Origin: an uncultured Bacteroidia bacterium
GTDB taxonomy: Bacteria > Bacteroidota > Bacteroidia > NS11-12g > UBA9320
DNA length: 64,000 bases
Assembly: GCA_943789165.1 (NCBI GenBank)
Contig: CALSTB010000005.1
Coordinates: 217,001 to 281,000 of the forward strand
Direction of reading: 5' to 3'
Part shown: piece after piece, positions 35,848 to 46,263 of the stretch
How the letters are laid out: each line of letters starts with the position of its first letter
Position numbering within the stretch: the first letter of the stretch is position 1
The notes under the pieces: model-generated
Told to the model about the DNA's origin: nothing
Seen by the model: the letters and a program-made list of their open reading frames with translations, nothing else
Databases searched by the model: none
Translations under genes and position numbers: made by a program

Positions 35848-37794
35848 ATGAAAAGAGCAATACTTTTAACTGCTGTTATGTCTACGATGATTGTAGCATA
35901 CGGCCAATCACCATCGGATTTACATCAAGCAAGTGCAAAGCAATTGATTCAAAAAGGTCAATTAGATGCTGTTGACGGATTTAGATTTGATCAGACTCCA
36001 ACTGCGGAATCTACAACACCAACTTCACATGGTAAGTACAGATCAGAAGTGTACGACTTTGTAAGAGTAGGTAACACGTATTATGATTTACAAACAAACG
36101 CATCTATTGGAAGACGTGCCTTGTTACATGACGATGGAACTATTTCTGTAGCTTGGACTTTCTCAAGTACGTCAAGTACCACATGGCCAGATCGTGGATC
36201 TGCTGTAAATTACTACGACGGAACTAGCTGGGGTGCGGAGCCAACAGCAAGAACTGAAAACATCAGAACTGGATGGCCTTCAATTGGCATGTTCCCTGAC
36301 GGAACAATGTACACCATTGCACACGATGCTACAGCAGGTGGTTTGGTGCTTTCAAGAAACACTGGAAAAGGAAATACAACTTGGACAACTGACGCTGGTA
36401 AAGTAGCGACTCATTCAGGTGGTAATATGATTTGGAACAGAACGGCGAACCTAGGCGACAAGATGTTTACATTGGTAAACTTCGCTGGTCAAGCGGATGA
36501 TCCAGATGTAAAAATCAAAGGGATCACAAATCCTACTTTATATGCTATGTCTAATGACAAAGGCAAAACATGGACTAGCTTAGACCTATTACCAGGATAC
36601 GATTCAGCTCGATACCTTGACGGTGGTGGAGATAACTATGCCATTGACGCAAGAGATTCAATCGTTGCTATTGTAATTGCTGGTCGATACAAAGACGTTA
36701 CTTTATTTAAATCTACTGATTCAGGAAGTACTTGGACAACTAGCATTATCGATTCATTCGCTTTCCCAAGATTTGTTTGGGGTAGCTACTTGGTAGACGT
36801 GAACAACCCAGTTACTTGTAACGATGGTTCTGTTGACGTATTAATTGACAACAATGGCGACGTTCACGTTGCTGGTGGAAGAGTAAGTTACTCTGACGAT
36901 GATACAACAGATGATTTAGCACGATCTGGTAGCTTCTTTGGTTTATACCACTGGAGTGAAAACCAGCCTAACTGGAAAGTATGTGGATTGCCAATCGATA
37001 TGGATGATCAGCCTGCAGCTTCAGGTGCTGCTTACGACATCACTGCAGAAACAACAAACAGCATGGGTGCTGACGGTAACCCAGCGAATGGATTAGCGTA
37101 CGCTGCACGATATGGTGGAACTAGTATTTCTACACACTCAAGTTTATCTGTAGACAAAGACAACAACATTTTCGTTACTTGGGATGCACCAGTTGAATTT
37201 ACATTTAACGATTACTTAGCGAATTATAGAGACGTACATATTTCTTACTCAACCGATGGTGGAGCAAGTTGGGCAACGACTCAAAACGCAACTCAAATTC
37301 GTTCTCAGGAAGCAGTTTTCGCTTGTATGACTAAGAAAACGGATGATTTCGTTCATTTCATTTTCCAAATGGACGCACATCCAGGTACTAACTTACAGAA
37401 CAGTGGTACAGGTAACTTACACCCGAACGTTGAGAACACTATTTACTATGCGGCTATTCCAGTTCAAGATTTGATGGACAGCGTTTTAGGCCAAAACACA
37501 TTGAACTTTGAGCCAGTTGTTAAGGAATCAAAAGTATTTGTGGTAAGTCAAAACCAACCAAACCCATTCTCTGACATCACCAATGTAGTTATTTACATGC
37601 GTGCTGGAAGTGATTTAACTTGTACAGTAACTGATGCAACTGGTAAAGTTGTTTCTACTCAAGACATGGGCTTTAAAGGTGCAGGTAACCACGATATCTC
37701 TATCGACGGTACTGACCTTACTTCTGGTGTGTATTTCTATACTTTAAAGTCGAAAGACAGTGAAGTAACCAAGAAAATGCAGATCGTTAAATAA
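35848..37794 (+). CDS. Secreted BNR/sialidase-like propeller protein with T9SS sorting domain
   Basis: 648 residues. After the signal peptide and a propeptide-like stretch comes a six-bladed-type propeller with Asp-box repeats (SNDKGKTWTSL, STDSGSTWTTS, STDGGASWATT). Catalytic residues of true sialidases cannot be confirmed by eye. The C-terminus is a T9SS type A domain (SQNQPNPFSDITNVVIYM ... SGVYFYTLKSKDSE). Codon use is unusually uniform and close to that of groEL, suggesting high expression. It is probably an abundant surface or secreted protein. Confidence 0.87.
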   Translation: MKRAILLTAVMSTMIVAYGQSPSDLHQASAKQLIQKGQLDAVDGFRFDQTPTAESTTPTSHGKYRSEVYDFVRVGNTYYDLQTNASIGRRALLHDDGTISVAWTFSSTSSTTWPDRGSAVNYYDGTSWGAEPTARTENIRTGWPSIGMFPDGTMYTIAHDATAGGLVLSRNTGKGNTTWTTDAGKVATHSGGNMIWNRTANLGDKMFTLVNFAGQADDPDVKIKGITNPTLYAMSNDKGKTWTSLDLLPGYDSARYLDGGGDNYAIDARDSIVAIVIAGRYKDVTLFKSTDSGSTWTTSIIDSFAFPRFVWGSYLVDVNNPVTCNDGSVDVLIDNNGDVHVAGGRVSYSDDDTTDDLARSGSFFGLYHWSENQPNWKVCGLPIDMDDQPAASGAAYDITAETTNSMGADGNPANGLAYAARYGGTSISTHSSLSVDKDNNIFVTWDAPVEFTFNDYLANYRDVHISYSTDGGASWATTQNATQIRSQEAVFACMTKKTDDFVHFIFQMDAHPGTNLQNSGTGNLHPNVENTIYYAAIPVQDLMDSVLGQNTLNFEPVVKESKVFVVSQNQPNPFSDITNVVIYMRAGSDLTCTVTDATGKVVSTQDMGFKGAGNHDISIDGTDLTSGVYFYTLKSKDSEVTKKMQIVK

Positions 37795-37840
37795 GCAAAC
37801 ACAATCCTAAGCGGAAGCGAAGGATGAGAAAAATAATGAA

Positions 37841-37869
37841 AAGGCTCTGAGAAATCAGGGCCTTTTTTT
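37841..37869 (+). terminator. Terminator after the propeller protein gene
   Basis: AAGGCTCTGA pairs with TCAGGGCCTT around GAAA and is followed by a T run. Placed 46 nt after the stop codon. Confidence 0.85.
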
Positions 37870-37914
37870 ATGTGCGTTGAATTGATAATGGATAATTGAG
37901 ATTTGATAAGTAGA

Positions 37915-39537
37915 TTATCGACACACATTTGTTGATTCATCCAATTGTATGAATGAATTTTTAGCAACATAGGCTTCTACCGGTAATTCTGGAAATGGAT
38001 AGGCCAAAGTCTTTGAGTGACTATACGTGTACCTCAAACTACCTTGAATGCGAGTTGAAAGTCGATTTGCAGTTTTGTATGTATCCTTACTCGCGGCATA
38101 TGATAATTGGAATGAGTTATAGTATTTGTGTTCTAGATTTTGACCCTCATTCCCGTCTCGGTCGTGAAATGGCAGCTGACCTTGAAACTTTGTTGTAAAC
38201 ACGATTGTTTTCATGCGTTTGGATTTGTCAAAAATAAACTCAACGCCAAAATCTGAATAGAAAATCACATAACCACTTTTGCCATAATATTAGCGGTCTT
38301 GTTAACTTCCTTTTTGTAGTATTGGTCTAGCTGTGTGAGAAGGTTTTGGAATCTTTTATCCTTCTGTTTGATTCCCATCAATTTGAGCCACGAATTGCCA
38401 TCGAGATGCAGTAGTGCGTTTGGAGAAGGCGCAAAGACGTCTAGTGTTACGATATCCGTTCCAACGGTGTTTAGCATAAAAAATGGGTAGTTGCTCCACC
38501 ATTGATAGTTGTACTGATCTGAAGGATGTACAAGATAAAATTGATCTTCATGACTTACTCGGATGTATTGTTTTAATACCGAAGTGATAGTATCTGAAAA
38601 CGTTGATGCGGAAACGTTAAACACCAAGGCGTCAATAAAGTCTGAAGTTGAAGAGATGTTTTTTGTGCAATAAACGAAGTGTATGCGATCTGGTGCCTCA
38701 ATCAGTTTCAACACATTGGCCGTAGTTGGGATGTTTCTAGAAACCATATGTTGGTATACTTGATTCATTGAGGATTTTCGTTCCAACATGTCAGTAATGG
38801 TTAATAATTCGTTGCCAGCGACGTCATTGCCAAGTACTGTGTGTAGGCGCTTGCCAACTTCCCACGCATCTCTAAAATCCAACGATTCTAAATTGGAAAT
38901 GCCTTGAACCTTGGTCTTAAAATCAGTAATGACGGCCGGATAAACACCATAGGTGATGCCAATTACTTTTTCGTCCTTAATCAAAAATTTAACGGATAAG
39001 CCAGGAAATTGTGGCAGCCTCCATATAAATACATACTGATATTCATTACCATTCTCGTCTTTAATGACCACCTTGCCGATTTTTTCTTCTAATTCAGCAA
39101 CGCTCATGTTGAGCTTTAATCCGAAAGGTGCTGTTCCCATGTAACCTTTAAAATCTTTAGATAAAGGCTTTTTTGTGAATGCATGCATTCCTTCATTTGA
39201 TAGATAACGAATGCGAAACACCATATACTTTTTTTTTAGGACTGCTCACTGCTTCGGGGGTTAGACACATGTCTAACATAACACCCGTCTTTATGGTTAG
39301 AATAGACGGATTGTCTTGGTTCAGTGTATCCTTGAAGACGTGCGTTTGCCTGCTTTTAAGCATGAGTTGCAAGTTGGCGTCATCGTAAGTTTTTCCAAGT
39401 TTTTTTAGATCCAAACCACTCGCCTGAGTAAAAGTGGCGTTGAATAATACACCAATCATGAACAGAATCCATTTGTATTGGATGTAGCGTCTGGGATGTG
39501 ATTTCAGTATAACGAGGGCTTTTAAAAAAGAGTGCAT
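37915..39537 (-). pseudogene. Exported protein gene broken by two compensating frameshifts
   Basis: Three consecutive reading frames form one protein of about 540 residues. Part 1 (39537 to about 39237) has a signal-anchor region and LTIKTGVMLDMCLTPEA. Part 2 (about 39229 to 38275) continues KYMVFRIRYLSNEGMHAF and carries GTAPFGLKLNMSVAELEEKIG. Part 3 (about 38279 to 37915) continues SGYVIFYSDFGVEFIFDKSK. The first break is an A9 tract (39229-39237) with one A too many; the second is an A4 (38278-38281) with one too few, so parts 1 and 3 share a frame. It may be a pseudogene, a phase-variable gene, or assembly error. Confidence 0.75.
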
Positions 39538-39742
39538 ACGACTTTGCTTTTGGAGAAGGCCACGTAAACTGTCCTTCTATCTCAAATTTAGTTAAAAAAT
39601 GAAAATGGATTATGCGGACCTAGTTGTGTCCCTTGCAATTAAGGAAGCCTTATACAACAACGTCCTGTTAACGCGCAAAGGGACTTATCTATATTCACAA
39701 AAAAATTAAAATATTCTGCATGTAATTTCTCAGATATATTTT

Positions 39743-39750
39743 TACCTTTG
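39743..39750 (+). promoter_or_regulatory. -7 element TACCTTTG of the tRNA-Leu gene
   Basis: Exact TAnnTTTG, 19 nt before the mature 5' end of the tRNA, a normal distance for a tRNA precursor. Confidence 0.5.
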
Positions 39751-39769
39751 CCGACCTTAAAATGAGGAT

Positions 39770-39851
39770 GCGGGTGTGGTGAAATTGGTAGACACGCTAG
39801 ACTTAGGATCTAGTGCTTAACCGCGTGAAGGTTCGAGTCCTTTCACCCGCA
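39770..39851 (+). tRNA. tRNA-Leu (anticodon UAG)
   Basis: 82 nt. The acceptor stem GCGGGTG pairs with CACCCGC, followed by the discriminator A; CCA is not encoded. The anticodon stem CTAGA/TCTAG holds the loop CTTAGGA with anticodon TAG. The T arm is GAAGGTTCGAGTCCTTTC with the invariant GTTCGA. The long variable arm (TGCTTAACCGCG) fits leucine. A T-rich stretch follows directly and may end transcription. Confidence 0.97.
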
Positions 39852-39895
39852 CTTTTTTTCTTAACACAACTCAACATTAACAATTTCATTAAGAC

Positions 39896-41290
39896 GTGAA
39901 CGTAACATTTGAAGAAAAAGACGCTTTAAATGCGTTGCTTACTATTGAATTAAATCCTGAGGATTATCAACCAAAAGTAGACGCAGAGCTAAAAAAGTAC
40001 CGTACAAAAGCCAATATCCCAGGCTTCCGCCCAGGTAAAGCCCCAATGGGTGTTATCAAAAAAATGGTGGGTACGCCAATGTTGGTTGATGAAATCAACA
40101 AACTAGCAAGTGATTCATTGTTTAAACACCTTGAAGACAATAAAATTGATGTGTTAGGTCAGCCACTTGCTTCAGAAGAGCAAAGTGAAATGGACTTTGA
40201 AAATCCATCTAACTTCATTTTTAAATTCGACCTTGGTCTAGCACCAAAATTTGATTTAAACATTTCGGCTAAAGACAAAATGACACGCTACCAAATCACC
40301 ATTCCTAAGGATGAGGTGGATAAGGAAGTTGACAACAACATGCGTCGTTTTGGTAAAATGTTGGAAATCGACAAAACCGAAACAGATCAAGATACGGTAA
40401 AAGGTATGTTGACTGAGTTGGATAAAGACGGTAACCCATTCGAAGGCGGTGTTGCAGATAAAGAAACTACGGTTTTACTAGAAATGGTAAAAGACAAAGC
40501 CACCCAAAAAGCCTTAATCGGAAAAAAAGTTGGAGACGTTGTGAAAATCAACATCTTTAAATTCTTTAACGACAACGAAAAGGTAATGGCAAGCACGGTT
40601 GGTTTACCAGCTGAAGGTGTAAAAGACTTGAACAAGGATTTCAACTTGGCGATTACAGAAGTGAAACGCTTCGAAAAAGCCAGTTTAGGTCAAGACCTAT
40701 ACGACCAAGTATTGGGTAAAGATGTCGTGACGACTGAAGAAGAATTCAGAGCGAAGTTGAGCGAGAACATCGAGCAATACTACAAATCAGAATCAGAAAA
40801 CCAATTGGATCACGCCATCGGTCATTTAATCACCGACAAACACGATTCAATCAATTTGCCTGATGAATTCTTAAAACGTTGGTTGGTAAAAACCTATCCA
40901 GAGAATTACAACACTGAGAATATTGAAGAATTGTACGGCAAGGAGTCTAACCACTTACGCCGTCAATTGGTGACAGAGAAAATCGTTTCTGAATTCAAAG
41001 TGGAAGTAACACAAGAAGACATCAATCAAATTTCTATTGGATACACGGCTCAAATGTTACGTCAATACGGTATGAGCAATCCAGACTTAGAAACCATCCG
41101 ATACTTCGAAGAGAAAAACAAAGAAGACAAAAACTATATGCGTAAGATTGGTGACATCGCCATTGACCGCAAAGTGACTGACCAAGTGAAAACGATGGTG
41201 ACGATTAAAGATAAAAAGATCGCGCTTGAAGATTTCTACAAAATGATTGAGAAACACAATCATGAACACGGTCATGAACATAATCACTAG
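39896..41290 (+). CDS. tig: Trigger factor
   Basis: 464 residues from a GTG. The ribosome-docking signature GFRPGKAPMGVI (about 42-53) is present. A middle PPIase-like region has diverged from FKBP (no clear active-site signature), and the C-terminal chaperone arms end in a His-rich tail (HNHEHGHEHNH). It binds nascent chains at the ribosome exit. It precedes clpP and clpX, the usual tig-clpP-clpX order. Confidence 0.95.
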   Translation: MNVTFEEKDALNALLTIELNPEDYQPKVDAELKKYRTKANIPGFRPGKAPMGVIKKMVGTPMLVDEINKLASDSLFKHLEDNKIDVLGQPLASEEQSEMDFENPSNFIFKFDLGLAPKFDLNISAKDKMTRYQITIPKDEVDKEVDNNMRRFGKMLEIDKTETDQDTVKGMLTELDKDGNPFEGGVADKETTVLLEMVKDKATQKALIGKKVGDVVKINIFKFFNDNEKVMASTVGLPAEGVKDLNKDFNLAITEVKRFEKASLGQDLYDQVLGKDVVTTEEEFRAKLSENIEQYYKSESENQLDHAIGHLITDKHDSINLPDEFLKRWLVKTYPENYNTENIEELYGKESNHLRRQLVTEKIVSEFKVEVTQEDINQISIGYTAQMLRQYGMSNPDLETIRYFEEKNKEDKNYMRKIGDIAIDRKVTDQVKTMVTIKDKKIALEDFYKMIEKHNHEHGHEHNH

Positions 41291-41420
41291 GGTTTTGTTT
41301 TCTTAGCAAAACAACGTGATAATGAATGTGGTCAGTCGACCACGAATTGTCGATTTTTTCGGATAAGCATACTGTGCTATAGTCAAAAAAAAACTGTTGT
41401 TTTGGTAAAAATTAGATACA

Positions 41421-42110
41421 ATGGATTACGGCAAAGAATTTAAGAAATACGCAACGCAACATATGGGAATGAACAGCATGCATGTTGATCATTACATTGA
41501 AAGTAGTATGCGTCCTACGGGTTTAACCCCAAATATTATTGAAGAACGTCAGTTAAACGTGGCGTCTATGGACATTTTCTCGCGATTGATGATGGATAGA
41601 ATCATCTTCCTTGGAGTGCCCATCAATGACCAAGTAGCGAATATCGTCATGGGGCAGTTGTTGTTTTTAGATTCAACAGACCCGAATAGAGATATCCAAA
41701 TTTATATCAATAGTCCAGGTGGTTCTGTATATGCCGGTTTAGGTATTTACGACACCATGCAGTACATCAACTCTGATGTGGCTACTATTTGTACAGGTAT
41801 TGCAGCAAGTATGGCTGCCGTATTGTTATGTGCAGGTACAACGGGCAAAAGAACAGCCTTGAAACATTCACGTACCATGATTCACCAACCATTAGGTGGC
41901 GCACAAGGACAAGCAACCGATATGGAAATCACTGTGAATGAAATCAAGAAATTAAAGAAAGAATTGTACGACATCATCGCACATCACAGTGGACAAATCT
42001 TCAAGAAAGTTTCTGCCGATTCTGATAGAGATTATTGGATGACGGCTGACGAAGCTAAGAAGTATGGAATGGTCGATGATATTTTAATGCGTGCAAAACC
42101 AAAAGCTTAA
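41421..42110 (+). CDS. clpP: ATP-dependent Clp protease proteolytic subunit
   Basis: 229 residues. The catalytic Ser lies in TGIAASMAAVLL (Ser 130) and the His in TMIHQPLGG (His 155), with the third residue in the SDRDYWM segment. It forms the double-heptamer peptidase barrel with ClpX. It starts 130 nt after tig, with a 3-nt gap to clpX. Confidence 0.98.
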   Translation: MDYGKEFKKYATQHMGMNSMHVDHYIESSMRPTGLTPNIIEERQLNVASMDIFSRLMMDRIIFLGVPINDQVANIVMGQLLFLDSTDPNRDIQIYINSPGGSVYAGLGIYDTMQYINSDVATICTGIAASMAAVLLCAGTTGKRTALKHSRTMIHQPLGGAQGQATDMEITVNEIKKLKKELYDIIAHHSGQIFKKVSADSDRDYWMTADEAKKYGMVDDILMRAKPKA

Positions 42111-42113
42111 ATC

Positions 42114-43352
42114 GTGAGTAAAGACGAAATCATTTGTTCCTTTTGTGGTAGAAAAAACGGTGACGTAGGCTTACTCGTTTCTGGCATTGATGCACACATT
42201 TGTAACGAATGTATTGAGCAAGGTCATCGAATTTTAAGCGAAGAAGAATCGCATAAAGCAAAGGTGGCAGCAGCTGCTGGTTTTAAAGTTGATTTGCTTA
42301 AACCAAAGGAAATCAAAACCCATTTAGATGACTACGTGATTGGGCAAAATGGCGCTAAAAAAGTATTGTCGGTTGCAGTGTACAACCACTACAAACGTTT
42401 GATGTCGACCAAAAAAGACGAAAACGATGATGTAGAGATTGAAAAATCGAACATTTTAATGGTGGGGCAAACAGGAACAGGTAAAACGCTAATAGCTAAA
42501 ACGTTAGCCAAAATATTAAAGGTGCCTTTCTGTATCGCTGATGCAACGGTATTAACCGAAGCTGGTTATGTAGGAGAAGACGTTGAAAGTATCATCACGC
42601 GATTGCTGCAAGCGTCTGATTACAATGTAGAGGCAGCAGAGCGTGGAATTGTCTACATCGACGAAATAGACAAAATCACTCGAAAAAGTGATAACCCAAG
42701 CATTACACGAGATGTAAGTGGGGAAGGTGTTCAACAAGGTTTGTTAAAGCTTTTGGAAGGAACGATTACAAACGTACCGCCGCAAGGTGGACGTAAGCAT
42801 CCCGACCAAAAGTACATCGCTGTAGATACCCGAAACATCTTATTCATTTGTGGAGGTGCTTTTGAAGGCATTGAGAACATCATTCAGAGACGTGTCGCAA
42901 CGTCTAAGGTAGGTTTCAAAAATGCATCTGAACAAAAAGTGACCAACGATAGAGATGCGATTCTTCAATATTTATCGCCTTTCGATTTACGTAGTTTTGG
43001 GTTAATTCCTGAAATCATTGGTCGTTTACCAGTCCTTACCAATTTGGAAGCACTTGATCGCGATGCACTGTTACAAATATTAACGGCTCCTAAAAATGCT
43101 TTGGTAAAGCAATATCAACGGTTGTTTGAATTGGAAGGTAAGACCTTGGAATTTGGCAAAGAAGTGTTGGATTACATCGTGGACAAAGCCTTGCAGTACA
43201 AGCTTGGAGCACGTGGTTTACGCTCTATGTGTGAAGCGTTGTTGCTGGATTATATGTACGAATCACCTTCTGATGAATCGTCTAAACATATCAAAGTGTC
43301 TCTTAAGGATGCAGAAGCCAAATTGAATAAGTTTCAGCTACAAGCGGCGTAG
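42114..43352 (+). CDS. clpX: ATP-dependent Clp protease ATPase subunit ClpX
   Basis: 412 residues from a GTG. The N-terminal zinc finger uses Cys 8, 11, 30 and 33 ([17 protein letters not shown]). The AAA+ core has GQTGTGKT (Walker A), VYIDEIDKI (Walker B) and the sensor-2 region GARGLR. Pore loop GYVGED is present. It unfolds substrates and feeds ClpP. It starts 3 nt after the clpP stop. Confidence 0.98.
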   Translation: MSKDEIICSFCGRKNGDVGLLVSGIDAHICNECIEQGHRILSEEESHKAKVAAAAGFKVDLLKPKEIKTHLDDYVIGQNGAKKVLSVAVYNHYKRLMSTKKDENDDVEIEKSNILMVGQTGTGKTLIAKTLAKILKVPFCIADATVLTEAGYVGEDVESIITRLLQASDYNVEAAERGIVYIDEIDKITRKSDNPSITRDVSGEGVQQGLLKLLEGTITNVPPQGGRKHPDQKYIAVDTRNILFICGGAFEGIENIIQRRVATSKVGFKNASEQKVTNDRDAILQYLSPFDLRSFGLIPEIIGRLPVLTNLEALDRDALLQILTAPKNALVKQYQRLFELEGKTLEFGKEVLDYIVDKALQYKLGARGLRSMCEALLLDYMYESPSDESSKHIKVSLKDAEAKLNKFQLQAA

Positions 43353-43365
43353 AGGAGGTTAAATT

Positions 43366-43631
43366 AAGTTGAAGTTTAAGATGAAGTTGAAGTTGAAAGG
43401 CGATTAGCGGTTGGCGATTTGCCATTAGCAATTATGAATTAGCCAACAGCCAACAGCCAATATCCAAAAGCCAAGAGCTAACAGCCAACAGCCAATCCCC
43501 CAAAAGCGAAGCGCCCTAACACCCTAATCTCCGCCTTAAGATTCTTCGGCTCTCCTAACGTCGAACCTCTGAATGACACGTAGCGAATTCAGTAATTAAA
43601 TAATTCAGCTTTGGTTGCAAAGTTCAATGAC
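43366..43631. repeat. Dispersed compound intergenic repeat, family A copy 1
   Basis: The copy has three parts: a degenerate AGTTGA/GAAGTT hexamer tract; a stretch of AGCCAAC-like heptamers and their complements (TTAGCGGTTGGC); and a 106-bp unique core (43492-43597, starting CCAATCCCCCAAAAGCGAAG). The core recurs at 44034-44139 with about nine of ten positions equal by eye. It fills the gap after clpX and does not code. Confidence 0.8.
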
Positions 43632-43639
43632 AGTAATGA

Positions 43640-43925
43640 AAATTTATCTGAGTGGCAAATTGCGTTGGCCCCACAGAAATGCGGGCCGGCGGAGGGGTGA
43701 ATTGAGGATGCCATAGAAAATCAGTAAAAGTGCTTGCATTTCCCGACGTATGGAGGGCCTTTTAGTAGATTTTCTTGGTATCCGAAAGAGCGCGCTGGAA
43801 GCATATTTCTGTGAGAGGCTTTCTGTTTCGTTTTTGGCCTCACCCCGATAACTATCGGGAGAAAACCAGGTTATAGGGCTGGTAAGCCCTAAGCGACGAA
43901 TCATCTTAGATTATTTGTGCAGGGG
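43640..43925. repeat. Dispersed intergenic repeat, family B copy 1
   Basis: GC-rich block with GTTGGCCCCACAGAAATGCGG and, near its end, the palindromic segment GGTTATAGGGCTGGTAAGCC. Both parts have counterparts, in the same order, at 51620-51755. A short hairpin CCCGATAACTATCGGG lies between them. It sits between the two family A copies. Confidence 0.7.
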
Positions 43926-43969
43926 GCAGTGTCGAATCTATATTGACCAATATATATCTACATTGGAAG

Positions 43970-44167
43970 TGTTGAAGTTGAAGATGAACGGCGATTAACT
44001 ATTTGCAATTATGAATTAGCCAAAAGCCAACAGCCAATCCCCCAAAAGCGAAGCGCCCTAACATCCTAACCCTCGCCTTGAGATTCTTTGGCTCTCCTGA
44101 CGTCGAACCTCCGAATGACGCGTAGCGAATTCTGTAATTCAATCATTTTTTTGCGAAGTTCAGCGAC
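43970..44167. repeat. Dispersed compound intergenic repeat, family A copy 2
   Basis: Same order as copy 1: GAAGTTGAAG tract, shorter AGCCAA heptamers, then the shared core 44034-44139. It ends just before the MFS transporter start. Confidence 0.8.
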
Positions 44168-44187
44168 AAAGACTTTCTTTGACAAGA

Positions 44188-45549
44188 ATGATAGTTAAAA
44201 ACGATCCGAAAATTATCAATGGTTGGACTTTTTACGACTGGGCGAATTCAGTATACAACCTAGTTATTACCTCCGTTGTTTTTCCAAAATTTTTCTTGGC
44301 GCAAACGAAACACCTTGAAGGACTTCCTCAAGATACCGTTTTGTTTTTTGGGAGAGAGTTTAACAACGTGGAGTTGTATTCGTACGTTTTCTCAGCATCC
44401 TTCATTATTGTTTCGTTTCTTGTCCCGCTACTCAGTGGTATCGCCGATTATTTGGGTAACAAAAAACGCTTCATGCAGTTCTTCTGCTACCTCGGAGCAC
44501 TGTCGTGTATTTCCATGTTTTTCTTTGATGTCAACCATCTGGAAATAAGTATGTTGTCTCCATTCTTTGCCAGTATCGGTTTCTGGGGAAGCTTGGTGTT
44601 TTACAATTCATATTTACCCGAAATTGCCACACCCGACCAGCATGACCGAATTAGTGCCAAGGGATTTTCATTGGGCTATATCGGTAGCATCATTTTACTT
44701 ATTACTATTATCGTAGCGCTTCAAGTGGTTAAAGACCCAGAATTGAGTCGAATGATACCGCGTTATGGCTTTATTGCTGTTGGACTTTGGTGGGCTGGGT
44801 TTGCGCAGATCACATACGTGAGGCTGCCAAATAATGTGTATGATAAAAAGCCTGAAAAGGACAAAGGATATATTTACAAAGGATACCGTGAGTTACGACG
44901 TATTTGGTCGGAATTGTCGGATCAAGCCCAGTTAAAAAGATTTCTACTTTCATTTTTTATATACAACATGGGCGTGCAAACCATCATGCTTTTGGCAGTG
45001 GTTTTTGCGGATGAAGAAATCAATTGGCCCATAGATGAAGTTACTGGAGAGGCTGATAAAACGGGATTGATTGTGAGTATTATCCTCATACAATTGGTTG
45101 CCGTTGTAGGCGCCTTGGTTATGTCTCGACTATCACGAAAAATTGGCAACATTGCCGTGATAAAAATATCTGTCATCTTCTGGTTTGGTATTTGCGTAGT
45201 GGCATATTTCATCACTGAACCTATGCAGTTTTATGGTTTGGCAGCTGCCGTTGGTTTCGTAATGGGTGGTATTCAATCCATGAGTCGATCCACCTATTCT
45301 AAAATGTTGCCAGAGACGACAGACCATGCATCTTATTTTAGTTTTTATGATGTGCTTGAAAAAATAGGCTTGATTATCGGACCATTTTTGTTTGGTTTTG
45401 CCTGCGGTCATTTAGGCGGAATGCGAAATGCCGTAATCATCTTAGGTTCTATTTTTATTATTGGCTTCATTAGTCTGTATTGGGTTAAGTCGATTAAGCC
45501 AGATAAAATCAAAGGCATTAAAGCAATTTCGGATACCAATTTAGTTTAA
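44188..45549 (+). CDS. MFS transporter of the Atg22/UMF1 type
   Basis: 453 residues from the ATG at 44188, with 11-12 membrane helices. The start INGWTFYDWANSVYNLV and the loop YNSYLPEIATPDQHDRIS are typical of the Atg22-like permease family, in which yeast Atg22 exports amino acids from the vacuole. The bacterial substrate is unknown. An upstream TTG would add three residues. It lies 7 nt before rsmE and may lead an operon of four genes. Confidence 0.9.
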   Translation: MIVKNDPKIINGWTFYDWANSVYNLVITSVVFPKFFLAQTKHLEGLPQDTVLFFGREFNNVELYSYVFSASFIIVSFLVPLLSGIADYLGNKKRFMQFFCYLGALSCISMFFFDVNHLEISMLSPFFASIGFWGSLVFYNSYLPEIATPDQHDRISAKGFSLGYIGSIILLITIIVALQVVKDPELSRMIPRYGFIAVGLWWAGFAQITYVRLPNNVYDKKPEKDKGYIYKGYRELRRIWSELSDQAQLKRFLLSFFIYNMGVQTIMLLAVVFADEEINWPIDEVTGEADKTGLIVSIILIQLVAVVGALVMSRLSRKIGNIAVIKISVIFWFGICVVAYFITEPMQFYGLAAAVGFVMGGIQSMSRSTYSKMLPETTDHASYFSFYDVLEKIGLIIGPFLFGFACGHLGGMRNAVIILGSIFIIGFISLYWVKSIKPDKIKGIKAISDTNLV

Positions 45550-45556
45550 GAGATAC

Positions 45557-46261
45557 ATGCACCATTTCTTTAGCCAAGAATTACACCAGAACCGATTTGT
45601 GTTAAGTGAAGAAGAAAGTCGGCACTGCGTTAAAGTAATGCGGCTATCAATGCACGACCAAATTAAGGTGTATGATGGCAAGGGTAAAATTTATGTGTGT
45701 GAGATAACGGGCACAGGAAAGCGAGTTGAAGCAACCATCATAGAGGTGTTAGAAGATCAGTCTGAACCAAGCCTTTCTCTGACGTTAGCAGTTAGTCCTA
45801 CCAAAAGTGCCGACCGCATGGAATGGATGATGGAAAAGCTGGTTGAAATTGGCATTGCCAAAGTGGTATTCATCAAAACTGAAAAAGGCGAGCGGTCAAG
45901 AATCAACTTAAAAAGATTGGAAAAGAAGGCTGTTTCTGCATTAAAACAATCAGGGAATTTGTGGTTGCCAGTCATTGAAACAGAGGTGCGATTCAAAACC
46001 TACGTAGAAACAGAACAAGCCCAAAATAAATTTGTGGCACATTGCTTTGATAAGGTTAAAGCGCGAATAACCAAAGGCTTAGAAGGCAATACAGTGGCGG
46101 TAATGATTGGTCCGGAAGGAGATTTCTCTGAGGCTGAAGTTAATCAAGCAAATGCTGCGGGATTTGTTCCATTATCATTAGGTTTGCCTCGTTATCGTAC
46201 TGAAACTGCCGCCGTAGTGGCAAGTACTTTATTAACCCATTTTAACGTTACCTTGGCATAG
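45557..46261 (+). CDS. rsmE: 16S rRNA (uracil-1498-N3)-methyltransferase
   Basis: 234 residues. The SPOUT trefoil knot shows MIGPEGDFSEAEV and LGLPRYRTETAAV, the S-adenosylmethionine loops of RsmE; the N-terminal PUA-like part has ESRHCVKVMRL. It methylates U1498 of 16S rRNA in the small subunit. Nothing unusual in the sequence. Confidence 0.96.
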   Translation: MHHFFSQELHQNRFVLSEEESRHCVKVMRLSMHDQIKVYDGKGKIYVCEITGTGKRVEATIIEVLEDQSEPSLSLTLAVSPTKSADRMEWMMEKLVEIGIAKVVFIKTEKGERSRINLKRLEKKAVSALKQSGNLWLPVIETEVRFKTYVETEQAQNKFVAHCFDKVKARITKGLEGNTVAVMIGPEGDFSEAEVNQANAAGFVPLSLGLPRYRTETAAVVASTLLTHFNVTLA

Positions 46262-46263
46262 AC

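Noticed and set aside
37915..39537. Three separate small genes
   Set aside because: The peptides join smoothly at two short A tracts, and the second and third have no convincing starts or signals.
43400..43500. Short repeats that could look like a CRISPR array
   Set aside because: Units of about 7 bp without spacers of constant length and without cas genes; they are slippage-type heptamers in a dispersed repeat.
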